A stretch of 64,000 nucleotides of DNA from Vallicoccus soli (GTDB taxonomy: Bacteria; Actinomycetota; Actinomycetes; Motilibacterales; Motilibacteraceae). Both the position numbers and the translations under genes were made by a program. This document shows positions 25,449-33,387 of the stretch, one piece after another (position 1 is the first letter of the stretch; the number at the start of each line of letters is the position of its first letter). The stretch spans positions 23,656-87,655 of the forward strand of contig NZ_QZEZ01000012.1 of the NCBI RefSeq assembly GCF_003594885.1, written 5' to 3'. The notes under the pieces were generated by a model. The model was not told where the DNA came from, did not search any database, and was given only the letters and a program-made list of their open reading frames with translations.

Positions 25449-25865
25449 GTGGCCGACCGGGACCCCGTCCTCGCCGGGCTCGCCGCCGCGCAGCTCGCCG
25501 CCGGGCTCGCCGGGCTCGTCGTGTCCTGGCGGCGCCGGCTGCCGTACGACGTGGGCGCCGGCCGGCTCGAGGTGGGCCGCGGCGACCCGCGCCACGTGGT
25601 CCGCGGGTCGCTGCTCGTGGGGAGCGCGCTGGCCGCGCCCGTGCCGGTGCTCGCCGTGCAGGCCGCGCTCACCGCGGCGGTCGCCGTGGACGGGCGGGGC
25701 CGCCGGGCCCTGGGGCTGCTCGCGCTGTCGCTGGTGCCCGGCTACCTCGAGGAGCGCCGGGCGCGGCAGCGCCTCGCGCCCGGCGGCGCGGACCGCGTGG
25801 AGTCGCCGCTGGTCGCCGCGGGGCTCGTGCTCGCCGCCGCCGTCGCCGCCCGCGCCCTGCGCTGA
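25449..25865 (+). CDS. Small membrane protein of unknown function
   Basis: A 138-residue Ala/Leu/Arg-rich protein, GTG start five bases after the DinB-like stop, so probably co-transcribed. It has three or four hydrophobic stretches (about 8-26, 55-75, 86-97 and 122-137) separated by Arg-rich loops. I recognise no family. High coding-type third-position GC and tight spacing support it being a gene. Confidence 0.6.
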   Translation: MADRDPVLAGLAAAQLAAGLAGLVVSWRRRLPYDVGAGRLEVGRGDPRHVVRGSLLVGSALAAPVPVLAVQAALTAAVAVDGRGRRALGLLALSLVPGYLEERRARQRLAPGGADRVESPLVAAGLVLAAAVAARALR

Positions 25866-25944
25866 GCGCTGGGCGCTGAGCGCTGGGCGGGCGGCCGTAC
25901 CGCGCCGTCGGACGAGCAGGAGGGCGTCGGTCGCGTCAGCGGCG

Positions 25945-26169
25945 TCAGCCGCGTCCGTCGCGCCGGAACGCGTCGCGCAGCCGCTGCAGACCCCGGCGCC
26001 ACCCGGTCGCACCGCGGAAGCGCGGGCAGGAGCAGACGTGGCAGAGCGTGCCGGTACGGCCCTCGACGGCGGCTCCGCCGGGGCGGCCGTGGCCCCCGCG
26101 GACGTGGCCGCAGACGCAGGTGTCGTACAGGGCGGTGCCGCTCGGCGCGGCGGGGTCGGTGTCCGGCAT
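25945..26169 (-). CDS. Small Cys/His-rich putative metal-binding protein
   Basis: A 74-residue protein with the pattern C-x-C-G-H-x4-H, then after some 15 residues C-x2-C-x-C-x2-F, likely a zinc- or iron-binding knuckle, followed by a basic C-terminal tail. Small proteins with this CxCGH...H...CxxCxC pattern recur in actinobacteria, function unknown. The ATG at 26169 is preferred over an upstream in-frame ATG at 26289 that would add Pro/Arg-rich sequence over the opposite intergenic region. Confidence 0.6.
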   Translation of the reverse strand: MPDTDPAAPSGTALYDTCVCGHVRGGHGRPGGAAVEGRTGTLCHVCSCPRFRGATGWRRGLQRLRDAFRRDGRG

Positions 26170-26318
26170 CCGCCCCTGTTGCCCCGCGGGGAGCCGGCCA
26201 CGCCCCGTGGCGCGCGACCGGTCAAGCGCGCCACGGGTTGGTCGAGGCGGGTGTGAGGGCGCGGGCGAGCGGGGAGCAGGGAGCGGCACCCCACGACCCC
26301 GACCACCGGAGGACCCGC

Positions 26319-26873
26319 ATGGCCACCCAGACCCTGTCCCGCTCCCTGCACGACGTCGGCCTCGCCGCCTGGTTCGGCGGCACCCTCGCCAACGCCGTCG
26401 CCCTCAACCCCGCCTCGGCGACCGCCTCGGCCGACCACGAGAGCGGCCGCGTCGCCAACACCGGCTGGGACCGCTGGACGCCCGTCAACGCGGCCGCGAT
26501 CGGCGCGCACCTCGTCGGCAGCCTCGGTCAGCTCGCCGGCAACAGCGAGCGCGTGAAGGCCCAGCAGGGCGTCGCGACCATGTCGCTCGTCAAGACCGCC
26601 CTCACCGCCGCGGCGCTCGGCGTCACCGGCTACAGCCGCCTGCTCGGGCGCAAGGTCTCCGAGCACCGCGACGTGCCCGTGAGCTCGGCCACCGAGCCGA
26701 CGCACGGCACCCCGCGCGAGGTGGCGCAGGCGCAGGCGCGGCTCAAGACCCTGCAGTGGGCGGTCCCCGCGCTGACCGGCGCGCTCGTCGTGGTGTCGGC
26801 GTACGCCGGCGAGCAGCAGCGGGCCAGCGCGGTCCAGAAGGGCATCGCGGCGCGGCTCACGCCCGGCCTCTGA
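26319..26873 (+). CDS. Conserved-looking hypothetical membrane-associated protein
   Basis: A 184-residue protein with ATG 26319 preceded by the ribosome site CCGGAGGA. Hydrophobic or amphipathic segments occur at about 15-30, 65-80, 90-110 and 146-164 ([20 protein letters not shown]). The N-terminal phrase [22 protein letters not shown] and the middle stretch [16 protein letters not shown] look like a conserved actinobacterial family I cannot name. The last 17 bases overlap the convergent cobQ 3' end. Confidence 0.7.
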   Translation: MATQTLSRSLHDVGLAAWFGGTLANAVALNPASATASADHESGRVANTGWDRWTPVNAAAIGAHLVGSLGQLAGNSERVKAQQGVATMSLVKTALTAAALGVTGYSRLLGRKVSEHRDVPVSSATEPTHGTPREVAQAQARLKTLQWAVPALTGALVVVSAYAGEQQRASAVQKGIAARLTPGL

Positions 26874-28398
26874 CCGGTCGGTCCCCGACCGGCCGCGTCC
26901 AGGCGGGGGGCGCCCCGGGCGGCACGAACGCCAGCCCGGGCGGCGCCCCCCGCTCGACGAGCCGGCGCAGCGCGTCGAGGTCGAGGTGGTCGGCGACGAG
27001 GTCGCCGAGCGCGTCGAGCCGCCGCTCGCGCAGCAGCGCGAAGGAGGTGCCGGGCGCCGGCACGAAGCGCCGCCCGCTCGTCGCGGCGACGTCGCGCAGG
27101 AACGCGCGGCGGAAGCCGTCGTTCTCGAAGGCGCCGTGCCAGGTCGTCCCCTGCACCGGCCCGGCGGCGCAGCCGTCGAGGAAGGGCTCCCCGCCCTCGA
27201 CCTCGGCGCGGCCGTGGTGGATCTCGTAGGCGACCACCCGCTCGCCGTACGCGCTGCCCTCCGGGCGGCCCAGCACCTTGTCGGCGCCGAAGCGCACCCG
27301 CACGGGCAGCAGCCCGAGGCCCTCGACCCGCCCGGCGCGGCTCTCCACGTCGTCGACGACCTCGCGGGCGAGCATCTGGTAGCCGCCGCAGATGCCCAGC
27401 ACCCGCCGCCCCTGCGCGGCGCGCCGCAGGACGGCGTCGGCCAGCCCCTCCCGGCGCAGCCACGCCAGGTCCTCCACCGTCGCGCGGGTCCCCGGCAGCA
27501 CGACGAGGTCGGCGTCGGCGAGCTGCTCCGGGCGGGTGGCCAGCGTGACCGCGACGCCCGGCTCGGCCGCGAGCGCGTCGACGTCGGTGACGTTGCTCAG
27601 GCGCGGCAGGCGCACGACGGCGACGCGCAGCACGTCCTCGCCCACGGGAGGCCCGGCCGGCGAGGACGGGCGCGAGGCCAGGTCGAGGGAGTCCTCGACG
27701 TCGAGCCACAGCCCCTCGACCCACGGCAGCGTCCCCAGCACCGGGCGGCCGGTGACGGCCTCGAGCTGGCGCAGCCCCGGCGCGAGCAGGCGCTCGTCGC
27801 CGCGGAACTTGTTGACGACGAACCCGCTCACGAGCGCCTGGTCCTGCGCGTCGAGCAGGGCGACGGTGCCGTGCATCGCCGCGAAGACGCCGCCGCGGTC
27901 GATGTCGCCGACGACGACCACCGGCAGCGAGGCCGCCCGCGCGAGCCCCATGTTGGCGATGTCCGTGGCCCGCAGGTTGATCTCGGTCGGGCTGCCCGCC
28001 CCCTCGCACACCACGACGTCGTAGCGCGAGCGCAGGTCCGCCAGGCTGTCGAGCACCACCTCCATGAGGCGCTGCTTGACCGCCCGGTACGACAGCGCGC
28101 TCACCTCCCCGTCGGGGCGCCCCAGCACGACCACCTGCGAGGTGCGGTCGCCGCCGGGCTTGAGGAGCACGGGGTTCATCACCGCCTCGGGCTCGACGCC
28201 GGCGGCCTGCGCCTGCATCGCCTGCGCCCGCCCGATCTCGGCGCCGTCGCGGGTGACCATCGAGTTGAGCGACATGTTCTGGGCCTTGAAGGGCGCCACC
28301 CGCACGCCCTCGCGGGCGAGCCAGCGGCAGATGCCCGCGGTGACGACGCTCTTGCCGGCGTCCGACGTCGTCCCGGCCACGAGCAGGGCGCCCCTCAC
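26857..28398 (-). CDS. cobQ: Cobyric acid synthase
   Basis: ATP- and glutamine-dependent amidation of side chains b, d, e and g of adenosylcobyrinic acid a,c-diamide. 513 residues: N-terminal ATPase domain with GTTSDAGKS (9-17) and the family stretch [14 protein letters not shown], then a glutamine amidotransferase domain with nucleophile Cys337 in GICGGYQML and the C-terminal THG-like [13 protein letters not shown]. The GTG at 28398 overlaps the cobD stop (GTGA); the longer open frame upstream is only the shadow of cobD. Not adjacent to the main cob operon. Confidence 0.95.
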   Translation of the reverse strand: MRGALLVAGTTSDAGKSVVTAGICRWLAREGVRVAPFKAQNMSLNSMVTRDGAEIGRAQAMQAQAAGVEPEAVMNPVLLKPGGDRTSQVVVLGRPDGEVSALSYRAVKQRLMEVVLDSLADLRSRYDVVVCEGAGSPTEINLRATDIANMGLARAASLPVVVVGDIDRGGVFAAMHGTVALLDAQDQALVSGFVVNKFRGDERLLAPGLRQLEAVTGRPVLGTLPWVEGLWLDVEDSLDLASRPSSPAGPPVGEDVLRVAVVRLPRLSNVTDVDALAAEPGVAVTLATRPEQLADADLVVLPGTRATVEDLAWLRREGLADAVLRRAAQGRRVLGICGGYQMLAREVVDDVESRAGRVEGLGLLPVRVRFGADKVLGRPEGSAYGERVVAYEIHHGRAEVEGGEPFLDGCAAGPVQGTTWHGAFENDGFRRAFLRDVAATSGRRFVPAPGTSFALLRERRLDALGDLVADHLDLDALRRLVERGAPPGLAFVPPGAPPAWTRPVGDRPVRGRA

Positions 28399-29339
28399 CG
28401 CCGGCCCCCCGCGGCGGCCGCCGCGACGAGCACGGCGGCGGCGCTGACGGCGCGGGCCAGCCGCACCGCCCGGCGCACCGCCGCCGGGTCCGGCGGGGGG
28501 CCGTCCCCGAGCCGCCCGCGCACCTCGACCCGGCCGCCGTAGTCGTTCGCGCCGCCCAGCCCGACGCCGAGCGCGCCGGCGAACGCCGCCTCGCAGCGCC
28601 CCGCGTTGGGGCTGGGGTGGTCCGCCCCGTCGCGCCACCACGTCCGTACGGCCGCCCCCGGCGAGCCCCCGACGAGCGGCGCGGCGAGGGCGGTGAGGGC
28701 GGCGGTGAGCCGGGCGGGCAGCCACCCCAGGACGTCGTCGGCGCGCGCCGCGGCCCAGCCGAAGCGCTCGTACCGGGCGCTGCGGTGCCCGACCATCGCG
28801 TCGAGCGTGTTGGCCGCCCGGAACGCGAGCAGGCCCGGCACGCCGAGGGCTGCGCCCCAGACGAGCGCACCGGTCACCGCGTCGGAGGTGTTCTCGGCGA
28901 GCGACTCCACGGTGGCGCGCCCCAGCTCCGGCGGGTCGAGGCGCGACGGGTCGCGACCGCACAGGTGCGGCAGCCGGGCGCGCGCCCCCGGGACGTCCCC
29001 GGCCTCGAGGAGCGCGGCCATCGCCGCCCCCTCGCGCGCCAGCGACGTGCCGCCGAGCACCACCCAGGTAGCCACCGCCACCGCCGCGGCCTCGGCGACC
29101 GGGCCGCGCCGGCGCGCCGCGCGCTCGAGCGCCGCGCCGAGCGCGGCGCAGCCCCCGGTGACCACGAGCGCGTACGCGGCCCCCCGCGCGCGCGAGTCGG
29201 CCCACGCGGCCCGCTCGAGCGCCCCCGCCGCCCGGCCGAGCAGCGCGACGGGGTGCCCCCGGCGGGGGTCGCCCAGCACGGCGTCGGCGGCCGCGCCGGC
29301 GAGCAGGCCCGCGGCGCGGGGCAGGCGGGGCGCGGGCAT
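28395..29339 (-). CDS. cobD: Adenosylcobinamide-phosphate synthase
   Basis: Membrane enzyme (CobD/CbiB) attaching aminopropanol or its phosphate to adenosylcobyric acid. 314 residues with several membrane helices. Family motifs are [18 protein letters not shown] near the N terminus, [20 protein letters not shown] in the middle, and [26 protein letters not shown] followed by [22 protein letters not shown] at 29339; coupled to cobQ by a GTGA overlap. No cobalamin riboswitch is visible upstream; the 100-bp space to the divergent Nudix gene is G-run-rich. Confidence 0.94.
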   Translation of the reverse strand: MPAPRLPRAAGLLAGAAADAVLGDPRRGHPVALLGRAAGALERAAWADSRARGAAYALVVTGGCAALGAALERAARRRGPVAEAAAVAVATWVVLGGTSLAREGAAMAALLEAGDVPGARARLPHLCGRDPSRLDPPELGRATVESLAENTSDAVTGALVWGAALGVPGLLAFRAANTLDAMVGHRSARYERFGWAAARADDVLGWLPARLTAALTALAAPLVGGSPGAAVRTWWRDGADHPSPNAGRCEAAFAGALGVGLGGANDYGGRVEVRGRLGDGPPPDPAAVRRAVRLARAVSAAAVLVAAAAAGGRR

Positions 29340-29344
29340 GGTCC

Positions 29345-29405
29345 TCCGGGGTCGGGCGGGGTCGGGCGGGGCGGGGCCGGGCGGGGCGTCGGGCGGGGGT
29401 CGGGG
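29345..29405 (+). repeat. Tandem G-run tract, potential G-quadruplex, between divergent cobD and Nudix genes
   Basis: The plus strand holds about ten runs of three to five G separated by one or two bases (variants of GGGCGGGG and GGTCGGGC). This fits several overlapping G3+N1-7 quadruplex patterns and lies in the shared promoter region of cobQ-cobD transcription. Confidence 0.6.
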
Positions 29406-29442
29406 CGCGAGGCTACCGCCGGCCGGGCCCTAGGGTGGTGCG

Positions 29443-29973
29443 GTGCAGCGCCCCAGCGCCGGCGGCCCGAGCGCGGGCGCGCCGGGTCCCCTCGCGGCGG
29501 TCCACCGCCTCGCCCTCCAGACCTTCCGCGTGCTGCCGCCGCGGGTCCGCTTCGCCATCGTGCGGCGCACCACGCCGCAGTTCACGGTGGGCACGGTCGT
29601 GGCCCTGCAGCGCGGCGACGAGATCCTCGTGCTCCGCCAGCGCCACCACCACGGCTGGACGCTGCCGGGCGGGCTCCTCGACCGGGGCGAGACCCCCCGC
29701 GAGGCGCTCGTGCGCGAGCTCGACGAGGAGCTCGCGCTGCGCCTCGACGTGCCCGAGGACCCGACGGCGGTCGTCTTCCAGCCCCGCTTCCGGCACATCG
29801 ACGCGGTGTTCCACCTGCACCTGCCCGAGGACGCCCGGCCGCGCCTCGAGCCGGACGGCACCGAGGTGCTCGACGTGGCCTGGCGCAGGGCCGACGACCC
29901 GGCGATCGCCGAGGTCGCGCTCGTGGCGCTGCGCCGGGTCCCGGGGCTGCCGGGGCTGACCGCCGCCGGATGA
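29443..29973 (+). CDS. Nudix hydrolase
   Basis: A 176-residue pyrophosphohydrolase-type protein. The Nudix box (about 76-98) reads GGLLDRGETPREALVRELDE followed by ELAL, matching G-x5-E-x7-R-E-U-x-E-E with the later Gly replaced by Ala. It is preceded by the strand VGTVVALQRGDEILVLRQRH. GTG start at 29443; the stop overlaps the next gene's ATG (ATGA). Substrate not predictable; coupling to a sugar nucleotidyltransferase suggests a nucleotide-sugar or related metabolite. Confidence 0.9.
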   Translation: MQRPSAGGPSAGAPGPLAAVHRLALQTFRVLPPRVRFAIVRRTTPQFTVGTVVALQRGDEILVLRQRHHHGWTLPGGLLDRGETPREALVRELDEELALRLDVPEDPTAVVFQPRFRHIDAVFHLHLPEDARPRLEPDGTEVLDVAWRRADDPAIAEVALVALRRVPGLPGLTAAG

Positions 29974-30740
29974 GCGGGCTCGCGGGGGTGGTGCTCGCCG
30001 CCGGGCTCGGCACCCGGCTGCGCCCGCTGACGGCCGTGCGGCCCAAGCCGCTGTGCCCGCTCGGGTCGACGACGCTGCTCGACGCGGCCCTGGCCCGGGT
30101 CGCCCCGCACGTCGTCCGCAGCGCCGTCAACGCGCACCACCTCGCCGACCAGGTCGTCGCGCACGTCGGACGGCGCGCGCACGTCTCGGTCGAGGAGCGC
30201 CTGCTCGGCACGGGCGGCGCGCTGGCCCGCCTGCGGCCGTGGCTCGACGGCGCGCCGGTCCTGCTGCACAACGGCGACGCCCACCTCGGGGGCTCCCTCG
30301 ACCGGCTCGTCGAGGGGTGGGACGGGGAGCGCTGCCGCCTCCTCGTCGTCCCCGCGGGCGGCCCCGCGGACTTCGGCGAGGCGCGGTACGTCGGCGCCTG
30401 CCTCCTGCCGCCCGCCGCCGTCGCGTCGCTGCCCGACGGCCCCGGCGGCCTGTACGAGCCCCTCTGGCGCCCCGCCTGGGAGGCGGGCCGTCTCGAGCTC
30501 GTCGAGCACGACGACGTGGCCGTCGACTGCGGCACCCCGGCGGACTACCTGCGGGCCAACCTGCTCGTCAGCGGCGGGCGCAGCGTCGTGGGGACGGGCG
30601 CCGTGGTCGAGGGCGAGCTGGTGCGCAGCGTCGTGTGGCCGGGCGGGCGGGTCGCCCGCGGCGAGGTGCTCGTGGAGAGCGTCCGGGTCGGCGCGGACCT
30701 CACCGTCGACGCGCGGGTGGACCGCGCGGCCCGGGGGTAG
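29970..30740 (+). CDS. Sugar-phosphate nucleotidyltransferase-like protein
   Basis: A 256-residue NTP-transferase fold protein. The nucleotide-binding signature VVLAAGLGTRLRPLT (8-22) and KPLCPLGSTTLLDAAL (about 26-41) are intact, with ERLLGTGGAL and the metal-site-like HNGDAHL following. A short left-handed beta-helix-like tail (SVVGTGAVVEGELVRSVVWP) closes the protein. Family relatives make GDP-mannose, dTDP-glucose or MurNAc-phosphate-type donors; which one is unclear. ATGA overlap with the Nudix gene. Confidence 0.85.
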   Translation: MSGLAGVVLAAGLGTRLRPLTAVRPKPLCPLGSTTLLDAALARVAPHVVRSAVNAHHLADQVVAHVGRRAHVSVEERLLGTGGALARLRPWLDGAPVLLHNGDAHLGGSLDRLVEGWDGERCRLLVVPAGGPADFGEARYVGACLLPPAAVASLPDGPGGLYEPLWRPAWEAGRLELVEHDDVAVDCGTPADYLRANLLVSGGRSVVGTGAVVEGELVRSVVWPGGRVARGEVLVESVRVGADLTVDARVDRAARG

Positions 30741-30828
30741 TCGTCCGGCTGGCGCCGCGGAGACCTCCGCGGCAGGCTCAGGCGCGGCCGGCACCACCCG
30801 GGTCCCGGCCCCGGCAGGAAGGCGACAC

Positions 30829-31083
30829 GTGGCTCTCGACGACGACATGACGACCACCCCGAGCGACGGCGGCGCGGACGGCGGCGCCGACAGCGGCGCC
30901 GAGCACGGCCCCGCGGACCACGGCGCGTCGGGCCAGCCCGGCGAGCACGACGGCGGCGCGGACGGCGGCGCGGACGGCGGCGCGGACGGCGGCGCCGAGC
31001 ACGGCCCGGCCGACCACGGCGCGTCGGGCCAGCCCGGCGAGCACGACGGCGGCGCCGACGGCGGCGCGGACGGTTCGGCCTGA
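30829..31083 (+). CDS. Acidic Gly/Ala/Asp repeat peptide upstream of a JmjC oxygenase
   Basis: An 84-residue protein with GTG start behind an AGGAAGG ribosome site. After MALDDDMTTTPS it is almost wholly repetitive: two near-identical 32-residue units (96-bp period) containing GAEHGPADHGASGQPGEHD joined by (DGGA)n tracts. No signal peptide, helix or Cys. The JmjC-type oxygenase gene follows immediately. It might be a substrate or precursor peptide for that enzyme, or merely a disordered acidic protein; I recognise no family. Confidence 0.5.
   Translation: MALDDDMTTTPSDGGADGGADSGAEHGPADHGASGQPGEHDGGADGGADGGADGGAEHGPADHGASGQPGEHDGGADGGADGSA
30895..31064 (+). repeat. 96-bp direct duplication within the acidic peptide gene
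   Basis: The segment beginning GGCGCCGAGCACGGCC at 30895 recurs at 30991 with only a few changes, giving a 96-base (32-codon) period; flanking GGCGCGGAC triplet repeats extend both copies. Confidence 0.75.
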
Positions 31084-31166
31084 CCGCGCAGCTCTCGGGC
31101 AGCCGCCCGGCGGCCGGGGCCGGGGCGGTCGGCGCGCACGCCGACCGCCCCGCCCTGCGCCGCTGC

Positions 31167-32381
31167 GTGGCCGTCGACGCCGACGAGTTCGCGGCGTCGT
31201 ACTGGGCGCGGCGCCCGCTCCTGTCCACCGCCGGCCAGCTCGGCGGGACCTTCACCGACCTGCTCACCCTCGACGACGTCGACGAGCTCGTCTCGCGCCG
31301 GGGGCTGCGCACGCCGTTCCTGCGCATCGCCAAGGACGGCGAGGTCGTCCCTGCGTCGCGGTTCACCGGCTCCGGCGGAGCCGGCGCGACCATCACCGAC
31401 CAGGTCCGCGACGAGAAGGTGCTCGAGCTCTTCGCGGCCGGGTCCACGCTCGTGCTGCAGGGGCTGCACCGGCTCTGGCCGCCGCTCGTCGCGTTCGCCG
31501 GGCAGCTGCGCACCGACCTGGGCCACCCGGTCCAGGTGAACGCCTACGTCACCCCGCCCTCGTCGCAGGGCTTCAGCGCCCACTACGACGTGCACGACGT
31601 CTTCGTCCTGCAGGTCGCCGGCGAGAAGCACTGGACGATCCACGCGCCCGTCCTGGCGGACCCGCTGCCCGGCCAGCCGTGGACCGACCGCCGCGAGGAG
31701 GTCGCGGCCGCCGCGCAGGGCGAGCCGCTCGTCGACGCCGTCCTGCGGCCCGGCGACGCGCTCTACCTGCCGCGCGGGCACCTGCACAGCGCGGTCGCCC
31801 TCGGCGAGGTCTCCGCGCACCTCACCGTGGGCGTGCCCGCGACGACCCGGCGCGACCTCGTCGAGGCGCTGCTCGCCCTGGTCGACGACACCCCGGCGCT
31901 GCGCGCCTCGCTGCCGCTCGGCGTGGACGTCACCGACCCCGACGACCTCGCCGGGCCGCTGCAGGACACGGTGGCCGCGCTCGTCGAGCGGCTGCGCGAC
32001 GTCGACCCGGTCGCCGTCGCGGACCGCATGGCCCGCCGGTCGCTGCAGGCCGGGCGCCCGGCGCCGCTCTCGCCCGTGGCCCACGCCGCGGCGCTGGCGG
32101 CGGTCGACGCCGGCTCGCTCGTACGGCTCCGCCCGCACCTCCCGCTCGCGGAGCGCCCGGGGCCCGACGAGGGCCTCGTGCTCGTCCTCGCCGACCGGCG
32201 CATCGCCCTGCCGGGCCGGGTCCGCGACGCCGTCGCGGCCCTGCGCACGGGTGCGCCCTGGCGCGTGGGCGACCTGCCCGGGCTCGACGCGCAGGAGCAG
32301 GTCGAGCTCGCGCGGCGGCTGCTGCGCGAGGCGGTCCTCGTCCCCGCCGGGCCGCCGGGCGCGGGGGCCGCGCCCGCGTGA
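31167..32381 (+). CDS. JmjC/cupin-domain 2-oxoglutarate oxygenase-like protein
   Basis: A 404-residue protein of the cupin-4/JmjC group, which includes ribosomal-protein hydroxylases. The iron-binding HxD is in SAHYDVHDVFVLQVAGEKHW (His139, Asp141) and the distal His lies in YLPRGHLHSAVAL near 206, so the facial triad is complete; the Lys of GEKHW may contact 2-oxoglutarate. Winged-helix-like C-terminal sequence follows. GTG 31167 is the first standard start, but family-like sequence begins earlier in the same frame, and a CTG at 31080 overlapping the acidic peptide stop is a possible start. GTGA overlap with the next gene. Confidence 0.85.
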   Translation: MAVDADEFAASYWARRPLLSTAGQLGGTFTDLLTLDDVDELVSRRGLRTPFLRIAKDGEVVPASRFTGSGGAGATITDQVRDEKVLELFAAGSTLVLQGLHRLWPPLVAFAGQLRTDLGHPVQVNAYVTPPSSQGFSAHYDVHDVFVLQVAGEKHWTIHAPVLADPLPGQPWTDRREEVAAAAQGEPLVDAVLRPGDALYLPRGHLHSAVALGEVSAHLTVGVPATTRRDLVEALLALVDDTPALRASLPLGVDVTDPDDLAGPLQDTVAALVERLRDVDPVAVADRMARRSLQAGRPAPLSPVAHAAALAAVDAGSLVRLRPHLPLAERPGPDEGLVLVLADRRIALPGRVRDAVAALRTGAPWRVGDLPGLDAQEQVELARRLLREAVLVPAGPPGAGAAPA

Positions 32382-33292
32382 GCCCCGCCCCGCCGCGGCC
32401 CCCGGCGCCCCGGGGGCCGCGGTGCGCCGCCGCCGCGGTCCTGCGCGGCGACCCCCTGCCCGGCACCGCGCCACCCGTGGCGGGCTGGCTCCTCGTCGAG
32501 CAGCCCGGCCCCTGGGGCCGCGACGCGGTCACGTCCTCGCGCCTCGACCCGGCCGTCGGCGCGGCCCTGCTCGAGCGGGCGCGCGCGGCCGGCGTGCGCG
32601 TCCTGCTCGTGCGCCGGCCGGGCCGCAGCCCGCTCGCGCGCTACCGGCGCTGGGCCCGGGTCGACTCCCGGCCCGCCCACGAGTCGGTGCGCTGGGGCCG
32701 CTTCGCCGACGACCGCGAGCTGCTCGACCTGCCCGGCGACGCCGCGGCCGGGACCCCGTCCGGGGACCCGCTCTACCTCGTCTGCGCCCACGCCCGGCAC
32801 GACCCCTGCTGCGCGACGCAGGGCCGGCCGGTGGCGGCCGCCCTCGCCGAGGCCCACCCGGCGCTGACCTGGGAGTGCTCGCACCTCGGCGGCTGCCGCT
32901 TCGCCGCGAACCTCCTCGTGCTGCCGCACGGGCTCTACTACGGGCACGCCTCCCCGGGCCGGGCCCTGGCCGCCGTCGCGGCGCACCGCGACGGGCTGCT
33001 CGTCCCCGAGGACCTGCGCGGGCGCTCGGCGCTGCCGGCCCCCGTGCAGGCCGCCCAGCACCACGCCCGCCTGCGCCTGCGCGCCGCCGGCACCCCCGCG
33101 GACGGGGTCGACGACCTGGCGCCCCTGCGGGTGGCCCCCGCGGGCGAGCGCACCTGGCGCGTCTCCCTCGCCGGTCCCGCGGGCGAGGTGGCCCTCGTGG
33201 TGCGCGACGAGCCCGCCGCGGCCCCGGCGCCCCTCACCTGCGCCGCCCGCACCGCCGCCGCCCCCCGTCGCTGGGTGCTCGTCGACGCCTGA
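32378..33292 (+). CDS. Sucrase/ferredoxin-like (thioredoxin-like ferredoxin) protein
   Basis: A 304-residue protein of the sucrase/ferredoxin-like family, whose core is a thioredoxin-like [2Fe-2S] fold. The N-terminal RCAAAAVLRGDPLPGTAP segment, the Cys cluster CAHARHDPCC (about 136-145) and ECSHLGGCRFAANLLVLP (from about 167) are characteristic; relatives often have His instead of Cys in GGHRFA. The GTG start overlaps the JmjC gene stop (GTGA), so an electron-transfer role for the oxygenase is a natural inference. A C-terminal unstructured extension ends at 33292. Confidence 0.85.
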   Translation: MSPAPPRPPAPRGPRCAAAAVLRGDPLPGTAPPVAGWLLVEQPGPWGRDAVTSSRLDPAVGAALLERARAAGVRVLLVRRPGRSPLARYRRWARVDSRPAHESVRWGRFADDRELLDLPGDAAAGTPSGDPLYLVCAHARHDPCCATQGRPVAAALAEAHPALTWECSHLGGCRFAANLLVLPHGLYYGHASPGRALAAVAAHRDGLLVPEDLRGRSALPAPVQAAQHHARLRLRAAGTPADGVDDLAPLRVAPAGERTWRVSLAGPAGEVALVVRDEPAAAPAPLTCAARTAAAPRRWVLVDA

Positions 33293-33295
33293 CCG

Positions 33296-33361
33296 CCCCC
33301 GCGGCGATCATGCGCCTCCCCGGCGGTGATCATGCGCCTCGCCGGCGGTGATCATGCAGCT
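33296..33361 (-). repeat. 22-bp tandem repeat array, three units, reverse orientation, at a convergent junction
   Basis: Three 22-base units (33296-33317, 33318-33339, 33340-33361). On the minus strand they read AGGCGCATGATCACCGCC or AGCTGCATGATCACCGCC plus a G-rich end, the same family as at 16027-16202 and 35878-36075 but inverted. They lie between the ferredoxin-like gene (plus) and the coiled-coil gene (minus). Confidence 0.82.
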
Positions 33362-33368
33362 CCGGGGC

Positions 33369-33386
33369 CCGCCCCGATCGGGGCGG
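33369..33386. terminator. Perfect 18-bp palindrome at the 3' end of the coiled-coil gene
   Basis: CCGCCCCGATCGGGGCGG is fully self-complementary (7-bp stem with GATC loop as RNA) and ends one base before the convergent gene's stop codon. It could serve as a bidirectional terminator together with the repeat array beside it. Confidence 0.5.
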
Positions 33387-33387
33387 C

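Noticed and set aside
26170..26318. Riboswitch or attenuator before the 26319 gene
   Set aside because: No conserved aptamer pattern was recognised; only a good ribosome site is seen.
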